A stretch of DNA of 61,447 nucleotides from JBFIHF01 sp964411125 (GCA_964411125.1 CAYPJU010000034.1:1-61447), one strand, 5' to 3'; numbered from the stretch's first letter, positions 1 through 8,556 are shown. Notes: generated by a model not told the origin, from the letters alone. Numbers and translations are program-made.

Positions 1-27
1 ACCCGCTGCCCGCATACGCCACGTTCG

Positions 28-999
28 TTACGCGCGGTAGATGGAGTCGAGGCGCTCGCGGGCTCGTCCGAGTGCTGTGTCGAACTTGCCGAGCTTCTTG
101 CCTTCCAGGGACGTGGACATGTCGGCGAGCGACTCGACCATGTCGATGTCGAGGGCGACTTCGAACTTCGACAGCACCGTTACGGCGACATATCCGAGGG
201 CGTTGAGACCGAATCGACCGAACGGCGAACGGCGCGAGTAGGTGGCGACGATGAGGTTGGTGGTGTGGTCGTCTTCGGGGACGAAGAAGACCGCGGTGCG
301 CAGGTGCTCGCGGAGCTCGGCGGACGTACGGTCGCGCCAGATGTGGTCGTAGACGGTGTAGACGGGGGAGAAGTAGGTGGTCCATTCGTCGGTGAATTCG
401 TCGCCGGTTCGAATCTTCGCGATGGGGTAGAGGAGCTTGGGCACCGGTTTCTGCGGCCCGACGTTCTTGACCCACACGGAGTCGTCGTCGGAGCGAGTTT
501 CGGTCGTGACGTTGTCGAGGTCGGGGTAGCCGAGGAGCGCGTGGGTGCTGGGGGTGTGTTCGACCTCGATGAAGTTGTCGAGGACGAGCTCGAGCGGCGC
601 CTGCACGGTGCGTCGGAACGTGCTGACGTGGTGGAAGCCGTCGACGGCGAGTCGGGGGAAGGTGGCGACCGTGTCGGACGGCTTCACCCAGACGAGGCCG
701 TAGCGTTCGATGGCGTCGAAGCGCTCGACGCGAGCGTGCTTGTTGCGGGCGGGGGGGACGACCGCCTGGCCGTCGCGATCGAAAGCCCAGCCGTGGTAGG
801 GGCAGACGATGTTGTGGTTTTCGATGCAGCCGGCGCTCAACCGCATGCCGCGGTGCGGGCAGACGTCGCGTAGCGCGGTGACGCGGCCGCCGGCGGCGCG
901 AAAGACGACGAGCTCGGTCTCTGCGACGCGGACGGCGACGGGGGCGTCCGTCACCTCGCTGTCGAGGAGGACGGGGTGCCAGTGATCAATTTCGGCCAC
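28..999 (-). CDS. Rieske non-heme iron oxygenase, alpha-subunit-like
   Basis: Predicted soluble 323-residue oxygenase that would take electrons through a [2Fe-2S] Rieske centre to a mononuclear iron site that activates O2. The Rieske ligands are visible as C47-x-H49 and C66-x2-H69. The iron site is seen in the stretch DNFIEVEHTPSTH, which gives the usual two His plus a carboxylate. The chosen start is GTG at 999 because the Rieske domain begins almost at once; the frame stays open upstream but runs into the next gene. It overlaps the end of the flavin monooxygenase gene by 14 bp, so the two are probably translated together. The substrate cannot be read from the sequence. No ferredoxin or reductase partner is adjacent. 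Confidence 0.85.
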   Translation of the reverse strand: MAEIDHWHPVLLDSEVTDAPVAVRVAETELVVFRAAGGRVTALRDVCPHRGMRLSAGCIENHNIVCPYHGWAFDRDGQAVVPPARNKHARVERFDAIERYGLVWVKPSDTVATFPRLAVDGFHHVSTFRRTVQAPLELVLDNFIEVEHTPSTHALLGYPDLDNVTTETRSDDDSVWVKNVGPQKPVPKLLYPIAKIRTGDEFTDEWTTYFSPVYTVYDHIWRDRTSAELREHLRTAVFFVPEDDHTTNLIVATYSRRSPFGRFGLNALGYVAVTVLSKFEVALDIDMVESLADMSTSLEGKKLGKFDTALGRARERLDSIYRA

Positions 1000-2122
1000 G
1001 ATGTTTCTCCGAGAGGGTGTCGGCGAGCCGTATCGCTTCGCGTCTGATGTCGTGGAGCGCGCCGGTGGCCGGGTTGCGGAAGCCGACGAAGTAGAGCCCT
1101 TCGACGGCGGTGGGCGCCGCGTGGCGGGTCGGGTACCCGCGGTCGTCGAGGACGAGTTCCGCGTCGTCGAGCCATTCGGTGAGCCCCGACCGGTAGCCGG
1201 TGGCGAGGACGATGTCGTCGACCGGCCGAGAGGTGCCGTCGACGAACTCGACCTCGTCGGCGGAGACTTCTCTGACGCCGGGGACGACCTCGATGGCTCC
1301 CTGCCGGATGAGCTCCACCGTGCCGATGTCGATGAGCGGTACTCGCCCTTCGTCCTCGAGCATGCTGATGGGGCCGCCAGCGGGACGGTGGATGCCGTAC
1401 GCTTCCAGGTCGCCGTAGAGCAGCTCGCCGACGCCGCGGCCCACCGCGTCGGCGATGGGCCGCGGCAGACGCGAGAGGAGGAGGGCGGACTGATGGGAAG
1501 GGACGCCGAAGAAGTCGCGTGGCTGCACGTGGACCTCGCTACGGACGACGAGCGCCGGCCGTGCGCCGCACTCCCAGAGGTCGATGGCGATCTCGCCGCC
1601 GGAGTTCCCGCAGCCGACGACGAGGACGTCGCGGTCCGCGTAGTCGCGGCCGCTGTAATAGTCGCGTGAGTGGGTGACCGTTCCCGCAAACCTCTCGAGG
1701 CCGGGGAGGGCGGGGCGGTTGGGGACACCGTTGTAGCCGGTGGCGACCACGACGCGCCGCGGACGCGCTTCGGTCCCATCGGCGAACTCGACGGAGAACC
1801 GGTCGTCGGAACGTCCCAGCCGGGTCACGCGCTTGCCGAAGTGAGGTCGTATCGAGAAGTGGCGAGCGTAATCGGCGAGGTAATCGACGATCTGCTGCCG
1901 CGACGGATAGGTGGGGTAGTGGTCGGGGAAGGGGCGAAAGGGGAGAGCGCTGTGTTCGGCGGCGGTGTGCAGACGCAGGCGTTCGTAGTGGCCTCGCCAG
2001 GAGCTGCCGACGTCTTCTGCTGCATCGACGATGGAATGGGTGACGCCGACGCGGCCGAGGGCGGCGGCGGTGGCGAGTCCAGCGGGACCGGCTCCGACGA
2101 TGAGGGTTTCGGCGTCGATCAT
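986..2122 (-). CDS. Flavin-containing monooxygenase
   Basis: A 378-residue class B flavoprotein monooxygenase. The FAD-binding motif GxGxxG is at residues 10-15. The FMO fingerprint FxGxxxHxxxY is seen as FAGTVTHSRDY near residue 145, followed by the NADPH-binding GCGNSG at about 170-175. Two ATGY motifs also fit the family. I start at ATG 2122 (MIDAETLIV), because the in-frame ATG at 2167 would add 15 residues ahead of the FAD fold with no homologous look. It is the first gene of a two-gene operon with the Rieske oxygenase. The natural substrate (a soft nucleophile or a ketone) is unknown. Confidence 0.87.
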   Translation of the reverse strand: MIDAETLIVGAGPAGLATAAALGRVGVTHSIVDAAEDVGSSWRGHYERLRLHTAAEHSALPFRPFPDHYPTYPSRQQIVDYLADYARHFSIRPHFGKRVTRLGRSDDRFSVEFADGTEARPRRVVVATGYNGVPNRPALPGLERFAGTVTHSRDYYSGRDYADRDVLVVGCGNSGGEIAIDLWECGARPALVVRSEVHVQPRDFFGVPSHQSALLLSRLPRPIADAVGRGVGELLYGDLEAYGIHRPAGGPISMLEDEGRVPLIDIGTVELIRQGAIEVVPGVREVSADEVEFVDGTSRPVDDIVLATGYRSGLTEWLDDAELVLDDRGYPTRHAAPTAVEGLYFVGFRNPATGALHDIRREAIRLADTLSEKHRGRN

Positions 2123-2559
2123 GTGGTTGAGGTTACAAGAAAAAAATCCGCGCAACGAGCCGTCCATGGCTGTTGCGCGGATGAACTTTTGGGGTGACCC
2201 AGATCGTCCTTGATCAGAAGCAGGTCATTCAGGTGATCTATCAGCGCCGTAAGTTGTTGAATTTAGATCAAAAACAGGCAGTACTGTTTCGGCGCTGATC
2301 GTTGTGATCTCCTTGATTTCCTTGGTCATTCCCGACGAGTTGGCCGCAGGCTATGCCTCGGATCCGGGATCGTCAAGGACTTTTCTTTCTCTTTTTTTCG
2401 ACAATCTGCTGGAGGTTCTTGGGCTTTCAGGAAACTCAACAACTTGGGGGTAGTTGTTTCAAGTGATTTCTCGACGAGTGTACAGGTGGAGGGGTTACGG
2501 GGGTTGGTTGGGGACCCGGAAAACCTGCTAGAAAGTGTGACCTTCTACGGAGCGAGCTG
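2123..2559. promoter_or_regulatory. Divergent intergenic region, 437 bp, GATC-rich
   Basis: This gap separates the leftward monooxygenase gene from the rightward enoyl-CoA hydratase-family gene, so it should hold both promoters. It is AT-richer than its surroundings and has a long pyrimidine tract near 2380-2400. Eight GATC tetramers lie between 2202 and 2371. A 13-bp direct repeat, GATCA(G/A)AA(G/A)CAGG, occurs at 2212-2224 and 2266-2278. No convincing -35/-10 pair or small gene was found. Confidence 0.4.
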
Positions 2560-3342
2560 ATGGAGAGCGTGCAGGTCGAGATTTCGGATGGCATCGCGAC
2601 GGTGACTTTGAACCGTCCGGCATCGTTCAACGCCATCGACGACGAACTTGCGCGGGGGTTGGCAGACGCGTCGGAGTCGCTCGCCGGGGACGCGAGCGTG
2701 CGCTGCGTCGTCTTCACGGGAGCGGGGCGTGCTTTCTGCGGCGGCGGTGACCTTCGGAAGGTGCAGTCTCTGGCGGAGGGGACGACGGTGGGGGCGGTCT
2801 TCCACGACATCGCGGGGACGTTCCACGAAGCGATCGAGACGATTCGAGAGATGCCGAAGGCGGTGATTGCCTCGCTGAACGGTCCTGCCGCGGGGGGCGG
2901 GTTTTCGCTGGCGCTGGCGTGCGACTACCGCGTCATCTCGGACGCGACGTTCATGCAGCTCGCGTACACCTCGCACGGTCTGAGCATCGACGGCGGCGGG
3001 ACGTTCACGCTGCCGCGGTTGGTGGGGGAGGCGAACGCGATGGCGATCGCGTTGATGGACGAGCGCATCGACGCGGAGCGCGCGCTACGGTTGGGGCTGG
3101 TCCACGAAGTGGTGCCGGCGTCCGAGCTCGCGGACCACACGCGTCGGCTCGCCGAGCGCTTCGCGCGGATGCCGACCGCGGCGATCGGGCGCACGAAGCG
3201 ATTGTTCAACCGTGCGTTTCACTCTTCGTTGTCCGAGCAGTTGGCGGCGGAGCAGGAGGGGATTGCCGAGGCGGGGAACCATCCCGAAGGGGTGGAGGGG
3301 ATGGCGTCGTTTCTGCAGAAGCGGAAGCCGAACTACGGCTGA
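2560..3342 (+). CDS. Enoyl-CoA hydratase/isomerase family protein (PaaG-like)
   Basis: A 260-residue crotonase-fold enzyme acting on an acyl-CoA. The oxyanion-hole segments are AFCGGGDL at about 58-65 and GPAAGGG at 108-114. The two Glu residues of classical hydratases are not seen at their usual places. Instead there is SIDGGGTFTLPRLVG with D144, the pattern of PaaG-type or delta3-delta2 enoyl-CoA isomerases, so isomerase activity is more likely than hydration. The start at 2560 follows a GGAG ribosome site. Its stop overlaps the convergent His-rich lipoprotein gene by 10 bp. Confidence 0.85.
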   Translation: MESVQVEISDGIATVTLNRPASFNAIDDELARGLADASESLAGDASVRCVVFTGAGRAFCGGGDLRKVQSLAEGTTVGAVFHDIAGTFHEAIETIREMPKAVIASLNGPAAGGGFSLALACDYRVISDATFMQLAYTSHGLSIDGGGTFTLPRLVGEANAMAIALMDERIDAERALRLGLVHEVVPASELADHTRRLAERFARMPTAAIGRTKRLFNRAFHSSLSEQLAAEQEGIAEAGNHPEGVEGMASFLQKRKPNYG

Positions 3343-3827
3343 CAGGCGGCGCCGAGCGCGTCGTCGCAGGTCGCGCCGGCGCCGGCGGCGACCTGTTCGC
3401 ACTGATACTTCCAGCAGTCGAAATTCGCGCCGCTCTGCGCGCCTTCCTCGCGCGGCAGCATGCTGACCTCTTCGGCGCACGCGTTTCTGGCCTCGACGTC
3501 GTCGGGGCCCCAGCGGTCGTGGAAGGGATCGTGGCACGAGAGCAGCATGCAGTCGCAGTACGAGAAGTGGACCGCCTGGACCTGGTTGCCGAGGTCGGGC
3601 GCGACGCCGAGGTCGTGATGACCGCCTCCGTCTTCGTGTTGGTGCCCACCGTCGGCACGATGCGCGGCGTCGCCGTGGTCGTGTCCTGCGTCGCCATCGG
3701 CGTGGGTCCCATGGTCGTGGTCGCCGTGGTCGTGTCCCCCGTCCTCGTCGTGTTCGTGGTCCCCGTGGCACCCCGCAGCGAGGAGGACGGTGAGGACCAA
3801 TGCGGCTCGGTCAGCGCTTCGTCTCAT
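3333..3827 (-). CDS. His/Asp-rich lipoprotein, possible metal binder
   Basis: A 164-residue lipoprotein with signal peptide and lipobox (LLAAGC, Cys20). The next 55 residues or so are almost only His, Asp, Gly and Glu in HDHG-type repeats, a composition typical of periplasmic Zn/Ni/Cu binding or storage stretches. The C-terminal half has about eight Cys, including CDC and TCDDALGAAC, which resembles the Cys modules of the lipoprotein at 5128-6051. It is cotranscribed with, and overlaps by 17 bp, the CxxCH lipoprotein upstream. The function is not recognised; metal handling for the cytochrome-like partner is an inference. Confidence 0.75.
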   Translation of the reverse strand: MRRSADRAALVLTVLLAAGCHGDHEHDEDGGHDHGDHDHGTHADGDAGHDHGDAAHRADGGHQHEDGGGHHDLGVAPDLGNQVQAVHFSYCDCMLLSCHDPFHDRWGPDDVEARNACAEEVSMLPREEGAQSGANFDCWKYQCEQVAAGAGATCDDALGAACQP

Positions 3828-4809
3828 CGGAGAATTCTTCGGTTTCGGGGTAATCGGGGAGGCAGCTCGCGGCGAGCTCTATCCAGTCGAGCAGGCCGGC
3901 GTAGAGCGGGTCGTCGAACGAAAGGAATTTCGAGCCCCCACGGTGCTCGATGCCGCCGAGGTCGGGGGTGAGCGGCTTGAGGAGCACGCGGCTTCGGCGC
4001 GGATTGTCGAGGTCGACGGCGCCGAGCTCGAACAGGTGGCGGATGGTGGCCCTGGCGCCCTCCAACGTCCGGCCGTCGGCGACCCACATCGGCGCGCCGC
4101 CGATGCCGCCGATCGCGCCGCCGGGGGAGTGGCAGTGGCCGCAGCGCCCTTCGGACGGAAACGAGTGGTCGTAGAAGGCGCGGGCGAGCCCGTCGTCGCT
4201 GCAGCCGTAGTTTGCACGGGTCAGGGCAGGCAGTTCGGGGCCGGTGTCGGGGGCGACCCCCATGTCAGCGGTTCCAGCGTCGGAACCGGCGTCGGCGAGC
4301 GGGGTCTCGTCGGGGAGTTCGCAAGCGAGCGGACCGTCGCACGAAGTCTGCATGCACTTGGACGACCACTGGATCCACTGCAGGAACCCGTCGTATTCGG
4401 CGCGCGCCATCTCAGTGGTCGGGTCGCCGTCTTCGCGGATTCCGCGGGAGATGAGTTCGAGGATCTTGCTCTCCTCCGGGTTCTGCAGGTCGACGAATCC
4501 GTCGGCGGCGAGGCACGCCATCGACGAGCACGGGTCGTCCGAGACGAACGCGGCGAGGTTCACCTCCTTTGCGTGGCACTCCGAACACGAGCTGTCGGCG
4601 CCGTCGCTGACGAGCGGCAGGATTCGCTGTTCGAAGACGGCGCCCGGGCCCTCCTCGCATGCTGCGAGGTCGTCCGGATCGTAGCCCGTATCGTGTTCGG
4701 AGTCGCCCTCGCCCGGCGTGGCACCGGCGTCGACGTGCTCGGGGTTCGACGAGCACGCAGCGACGAGCATGACGGCGAGGAGCAATGTCGGGCGGGTCCA
4801 TCGAGGCAT
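3811..4809 (-). CDS. Lipoprotein with two CxxCH motifs (cytochrome c-like)
   Basis: A 332-residue protein with signal peptide and lipobox (VAAC, Cys19). Two haem c attachment motifs are visible: CSECH at 75-79 and CGHCH at 223-227. Each starts a similar module (a leading Cys, a loss of secondary structure, then a long helix-like stretch ending in WIQW or WIEL), so the protein looks like two cytochrome-like domains joined by an Asp/Thr-rich linker. The start is ATG 4809; the frame extends to a TTG at 4839, but that would spoil the signal peptide. It likely sits on the outer face of a membrane and carries electrons, or has degenerated to a structural role. Confidence 0.75.
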   Translation of the reverse strand: MPRWTRPTLLLAVMLVAACSSNPEHVDAGATPGEGDSEHDTGYDPDDLAACEEGPGAVFEQRILPLVSDGADSSCSECHAKEVNLAAFVSDDPCSSMACLAADGFVDLQNPEESKILELISRGIREDGDPTTEMARAEYDGFLQWIQWSSKCMQTSCDGPLACELPDETPLADAGSDAGTADMGVAPDTGPELPALTRANYGCSDDGLARAFYDHSFPSEGRCGHCHSPGGAIGGIGGAPMWVADGRTLEGARATIRHLFELGAVDLDNPRRSRVLLKPLTPDLGGIEHRGGSKFLSFDDPLYAGLLDWIELAASCLPDYPETEEFSDETKR

Positions 4810-4881
4810 CGGCTCACTCTGGAGGAGGAGCGGCTGCAAGTCAAAGCAGGGTGCGTCGCCCTCAGGTTCGAACGGCGTTCG

Positions 4882-5009
4882 GCGAGATGGACCGCCGGAG
4901 TCCGTCGCGGCGCGAAGGACGGGTCTCCGCCGCTGGCCCTGGCTCCTTCGTCGCCAGGACCGCTCGCTCGGCGAGCTGGACCGCCGGGCTCCGTCCCGGC
5001 GCGGACGAC
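4882..5009. repeat. Imperfect 39-bp direct repeat with REP-like hairpins
   Basis: Positions 4882-4920 and 4971-5009 match at about 33 of 39 bases. The second copy contains a perfect 7-bp stem (4982-4988 with 4995-5001, six-base loop). It is followed by another 6-bp stem (5007-5012 with 5021-5026). This resembles REP-type intergenic palindromes. Copies elsewhere in the genome would be needed to prove it. Confidence 0.55.
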
Positions 5010-5087
5010 CGGCCTCTGCGCCGGTCGCCGTCGGACAGCCCCTCGCCGCCGGCTCTGGCTCCTTCGTCGCGAGGACCGCTCGCTCGG
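4939..5087. repeat. 33-bp near-identical direct repeat pair
   Basis: Positions 4939-4971 and 5055-5087 are identical except for one base (…TCGTCGC then C or G, then AGGACCGCTC…). The copies are 116 bp apart and interleave with the 39-bp repeat pair, so the region is a small mosaic of repeated modules. Confidence 0.6.
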
Positions 5088-5127
5088 AGCCTCTGATTGT
5101 CGAAATTGGCGCCGCAGGTAGGGCGGG

Positions 5128-6051
5128 TCAGCGGCAGAACGACTCGAGCGCTTCCTGACAAGAGGCGGCGACCACCTCGTCGCCCAGGGCACCATCGCCG
5201 GATGCGCCGGAGAACGTGCACTGGCACGCCCAGTACTGTGGTTTGCTTTCTGGATCTCGCTTGCAGCTGACCCGTTTCGCGCCGTCGTCGAGGACCTCTT
5301 CGCAGGCGACATCCTCAGGAGGGGGACCGCATGCCGCGCTGACGACCTCGTCGCAGCTCGAGCCGTCGGCCTCGACGGTCACCGTAGTGCCATCGATGCA
5401 GGTGCAGTCGTAGGGGTGGAATTCGGTCCCGCCCTGGACGCAGATCCCCTGTGGCTGCGAGCACCCGCTGGCTGACGGGCGACAGGATCGCAGGGCGTTC
5501 TCGCACGAGGCGACCCTGGTGATGGTCGCGTCGTAGTAGGAGCAATAGCATGCGAATTCGTCGATCGACCCGGTCGGCTCGCATTCGTCGTCGTCTTTGG
5601 AGCACCCCTGCGAGCAGTGCCGCCAGAGGGCCGTACCGCACTCTTCGGCGGTGCTTTGCGTGGGGGTGAGTGCGGGGTCGCCGGGGCAGGCACAGGACCA
5701 TTGCTCGTCCAACCACTTGCAGGCACCGAGCGACTCGTAAACGCAATCCGCGCTCATTTCCGCCTCTTCCGGACAAGCCTGGGCCAATGCCTCGTCGCAG
5801 TCGAGACTCGCATCGGCTTCGGCGGCCCGCCCGCCGCAGTGACAGGACCAGGACGCCTCCGCGTCGTCGGCAGGTCGAGAGCAATCCGAAGTCTGCGCTG
5901 CGCCATCCCAGACGGAGAGGTCACAGTGGACCGCCCCTCCCGATGATGGTCCGATGGTCGTTCCATCGTTCCGAAGGGTTTCTTCGTGGGACGCGCCGGG
6001 AGTACACCCCAGCATCGTCGAGACGACAATCCATCGTGCTTTGAAGTTCAT
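5128..6051 (-). CDS. Lipoprotein with five Cys-rich repeat modules
   Basis: A 307-residue secreted lipoprotein (signal peptide with lipobox MLGC, Cys16). After a short linker it contains five copies of a roughly 50-residue module. Each has an aromatic residue followed by xCxC (SWSCHC, QWSCAC, EFACYC, PYDCTC, YWACQC), then 14-25 residues on an acidic Cys-x2-(A/V)-(L/V) helix ending in Cys (for example DCDEALAQAC, SCQEALESFC). The even number of Cys per module suggests disulfide-bonded knots. I do not recognise a named domain. The last module of the His-rich lipoprotein at 3333-3827 looks related, so the two genes may share a surface function. Confidence 0.72.
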   Translation of the reverse strand: MNFKARWIVVSTMLGCTPGASHEETLRNDGTTIGPSSGGAVHCDLSVWDGAAQTSDCSRPADDAEASWSCHCGGRAAEADASLDCDEALAQACPEEAEMSADCVYESLGACKWLDEQWSCACPGDPALTPTQSTAEECGTALWRHCSQGCSKDDDECEPTGSIDEFACYCSYYDATITRVASCENALRSCRPSASGCSQPQGICVQGGTEFHPYDCTCIDGTTVTVEADGSSCDEVVSAACGPPPEDVACEEVLDDGAKRVSCKRDPESKPQYWACQCTFSGASGDGALGDEVVAASCQEALESFCR

Positions 6052-6170
6052 GGGGGGGAGCGTAGCGGCACCTGAAATCAGGATCCAAAGGCTCGGTCGG
6101 AAGGCTGCCGGGGTGGGAACGAGAACGAGAATCAGAGCGAGGGGGAGCGGTCGGGAGCAGAAACCGTTCG

Positions 6171-6200
6171 TTGCAACCAGTCGGTGGAGAGGACTACACT
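6171..6200 (+). promoter_or_regulatory. Candidate sigma70 promoter for the SLC12-like gene
   Basis: TTGCAA at 6171-6176 and TACACT at 6195-6200 are separated by 18 bp, and both hexamers are good matches to the sigma70 consensus. The -10 box lies 24 bp before the ATG at 6225. No other promoter-like pair is evident in this gap. Confidence 0.4.
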
Positions 6201-6224
6201 CGCGGCCCCCCTGTGTAGATCGGC

Positions 6225-8456
6225 ATGGCGAGCGAGCCCTCCATAGTGAGCAAGGACGCGCCGCGTTCGAACCAGTTCGGGATGTTCGGCGGTGTCTTCA
6301 CGCCGTCGATCCTCACGATCCTGGGCGTGATCATGTTCATGCGGACGGGGTACGTCACGGGTCAGGCGGGCGTTCTGGCGGCGGTGGCGATCCTCGTCAT
6401 CTCGAAGAGCATCACGTTTCTGACGGGACTGTCGATCTCGGCGGTTTCGACCAACACGAAGGTGGAGGGGGGCGGTGCCTACTTCCTGATCTCGCGCTCT
6501 CTGGGGGCGGAGTTCGGCGGGGCGATCGGGCTAGCGCTCTTTCTGGCGCAGGCGCTCTCGGTCCCGTTCTACATCCTCGGTTTCGTCGAGGCGATGACGA
6601 CGACGTTCCCGGAGATGACCGAGGACTTCCTGTTGCTCGGGGTGGTCACGACGGTCGGGTTGTTTGCCATCAACTACGTGGGAGCAGGCTGGGCGATCAA
6701 GGCGCAGTACGGCATCTTGAGCGTCTTGGTTCTGGCGATCGTCACGTTTCTCGGCGGCGCGATCCTCGAGTTCGACCCGGAGCTGGTTCGGCAGAACTGG
6801 GAGCCGGTCTACGGGGGGGACACGAGCTTCTGGGTCATCTTCGCAGTCTTCTTTCCGGCGGTCACCGGAATCATGGCTGGCGTGAACATGTCGGGGGACC
6901 TGGCCGAGCCGGAGAAATCGATCCCGAAGGGGACGCTGCTGGCGATCCTGGTCGGCTTCGTCGTCTACTTCCTTCAGATCGTCATCACGGGGGGGTCGAC
7001 GCCGCGGACCGAGCTGGTCGGCGCGCCGTATGATTCGCTGCTGAATCAGTCCCTCTTCGGCGCGAGTTTCTTCGTAGTGGGCGGCGTCTTCGCGGCGACG
7101 CTCTCGAGCGCCATCGGCTCGATGCTCGGTGCCCCGCGCATTCTGCAAGCGCTGGCCCGCGACGATATCTTCCCGGGCCTCGGATTCTTCGCGAAGGGGA
7201 CTGCCGAAGGGGACGAGCCGCGTCGGGGGTTGTGGCTCACGTTGTTCATGACGTTGGGCGTCCTCTTCTTCGCCGGGAACGGAGCGGGGGGCGGAGCGCT
7301 GAACGCGGTGGCTGTCGTGCTGACGATGTTCTTCCTGTTCACCTACGGGATGACGAACATGGCAGCGTTCATCGAGCAGTTCAGCCGCAACCCGTCGTTT
7401 CGCCCGCGCTTCCGCTACTTCCACTGGACGACGGCGCTCCTGGGGGCGGTGGGTTGTTTCGGCGTCGCCTTCCTCATCAACCCGCTCGCGGCGGTCGTGT
7501 CTTTGCTCCTCGTCTCGGTCGTCTTCGTCTTCGTCTCCCGTCGCGTGCTCGAGACCTCGTTCGGAGACGCCCGGCGAGGATTCTACTACGAGCGGGTCCG
7601 ACGAAATCTGCAGAAGCTGCGGTCGCATCCGCCCCATCCGAAGAACTGGCGACCGACGTCGATCGTCTTGTCGGGGAATCCGGCGACGCGGCTGACGCTG
7701 ACGCACTACGCGAACTGGATCGAGAGTGGCCGGGGGATCGTGACGCTCGCGAACGTCCTCGAGGGGGATTTCCACGACAACGTTCGGAAGCGGCGAGAGG
7801 CGAAGGCGGAGCTCGAGGCGCACATCCGGGAGCACGACGTTCAAGCTTTCGTCGAAGTCATCGTCGCGGAGACCTTCGATTCGGGGCTGAGCGTGCTCTT
7901 GCAGTCGCATTCGATCGGCCCGCTGAAGCCGAACGTGATGTTGGTCGGCTGGCCGAACCAACCATCGGACCCCGTGATGTGGGTTCGCCATCTCAGGCTG
8001 GCGCTGGAGCTCGAGATGAGCCCGGTGATCGTCGTGGATCGGGGACTTCCGGAGAAGCAGCCGAAGCGCATCGACGTGTGGTGGCGCGGCCAGAGAAACG
8101 GGTCCCTCATGGTGATCCTCGCCTACCTGATGACGAGGAGCTGGACCTGGTCACGCGCGGAGCTTCGCCTCCTGAAGATGCTCGAACCCGGAGAGTCGGT
8201 GGAGCATGCGACGGAGCAGCTCGCGAGTTTGATCGAAGCGGCGCGGATCGAAGCGGACCACCTGGTGGTGCCGAGCGGAGACTTCAACGACATGTTGAAG
8301 AAACACTCGAGCGATGCCGACGCGGTGTTCCTCGGCTGCTCGCCTCCCCCGGACGAGGGGGCAGCGGACTTCCACGCGTTCTACTCCGAGCTCGTGGAGG
8401 GGCTTCCCACGACGATCATCGTGAGCTCCGCGGGGCAGGCCGACCTGCTGAGTTGA
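6225..8456 (+). CDS. Cation-chloride cotransporter family (SLC12-like) protein
   Basis: A 743-residue inner-membrane transporter of the APC superfamily. The N-terminal 430 residues hold about twelve hydrophobic helices and begin with the family signature GGVFTPSILTILGVIMF. The C-terminal 300 residues are a soluble domain with hallmarks of eukaryotic Na-K-Cl and K-Cl cotransporters: GPLKPNVMLVGW, an IDVWWRG motif, and a helix-rich end. Bacterial relatives may move amino acids or ions rather than the eukaryotic substrates, so the substrate is left open. It is transcribed alone and ends at a hairpin shared with the convergent hydrolase operon. Confidence 0.88.
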   Translation: MASEPSIVSKDAPRSNQFGMFGGVFTPSILTILGVIMFMRTGYVTGQAGVLAAVAILVISKSITFLTGLSISAVSTNTKVEGGGAYFLISRSLGAEFGGAIGLALFLAQALSVPFYILGFVEAMTTTFPEMTEDFLLLGVVTTVGLFAINYVGAGWAIKAQYGILSVLVLAIVTFLGGAILEFDPELVRQNWEPVYGGDTSFWVIFAVFFPAVTGIMAGVNMSGDLAEPEKSIPKGTLLAILVGFVVYFLQIVITGGSTPRTELVGAPYDSLLNQSLFGASFFVVGGVFAATLSSAIGSMLGAPRILQALARDDIFPGLGFFAKGTAEGDEPRRGLWLTLFMTLGVLFFAGNGAGGGALNAVAVVLTMFFLFTYGMTNMAAFIEQFSRNPSFRPRFRYFHWTTALLGAVGCFGVAFLINPLAAVVSLLLVSVVFVFVSRRVLETSFGDARRGFYYERVRRNLQKLRSHPPHPKNWRPTSIVLSGNPATRLTLTHYANWIESGRGIVTLANVLEGDFHDNVRKRREAKAELEAHIREHDVQAFVEVIVAETFDSGLSVLLQSHSIGPLKPNVMLVGWPNQPSDPVMWVRHLRLALELEMSPVIVVDRGLPEKQPKRIDVWWRGQRNGSLMVILAYLMTRSWTWSRAELRLLKMLEPGESVEHATEQLASLIEAARIEADHLVVPSGDFNDMLKKHSSDADAVFLGCSPPPDEGAADFHAFYSELVEGLPTTIIVSSAGQADLLS

Positions 8457-8495
8457 TTCCGACGAGAGGGCGGGGTGCAACGGGTTGGCAGCGTG

Positions 8496-8517
8496 GTGCG
8501 GGCCTATGTGCCCGCAC
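8496..8517. terminator. Bidirectional terminator hairpin
   Basis: A perfect 8-bp stem, GTGCGGGC (8496-8503) with GCCCGCAC (8510-8517), has a six-base loop and lies between convergent genes. There is no T-run after either arm, so intrinsic termination would be weak. Confidence 0.5.
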
Positions 8518-8556
8518 AGCTTCTCGGATGCGCGGCGACAGAGCCCCGCGCGACGA

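Larger units (their letters stand above)
4810..5127. other. 318-bp gap with direct repeats and hairpins
   Basis: This gap lies between two leftward lipoprotein genes and carries no plausible gene. It is built of imperfect direct repeats and strong GC hairpins, listed separately. Any promoter for the CxxCH lipoprotein should lie at its left end, but none is recognisable. Confidence 0.5.

Noticed and set aside
2181..2213. A possible 10-codon leader peptide before the enoyl-CoA gene
   Set aside because: It is too short, with no clear ribosome site or attenuator hairpin.
6531..7991. A 486-residue minus-strand frame opposite the SLC12-like gene
   Set aside because: Its Arg/Asp/Gln-rich composition and the strong match of the other strand to a known family show it is a shadow.
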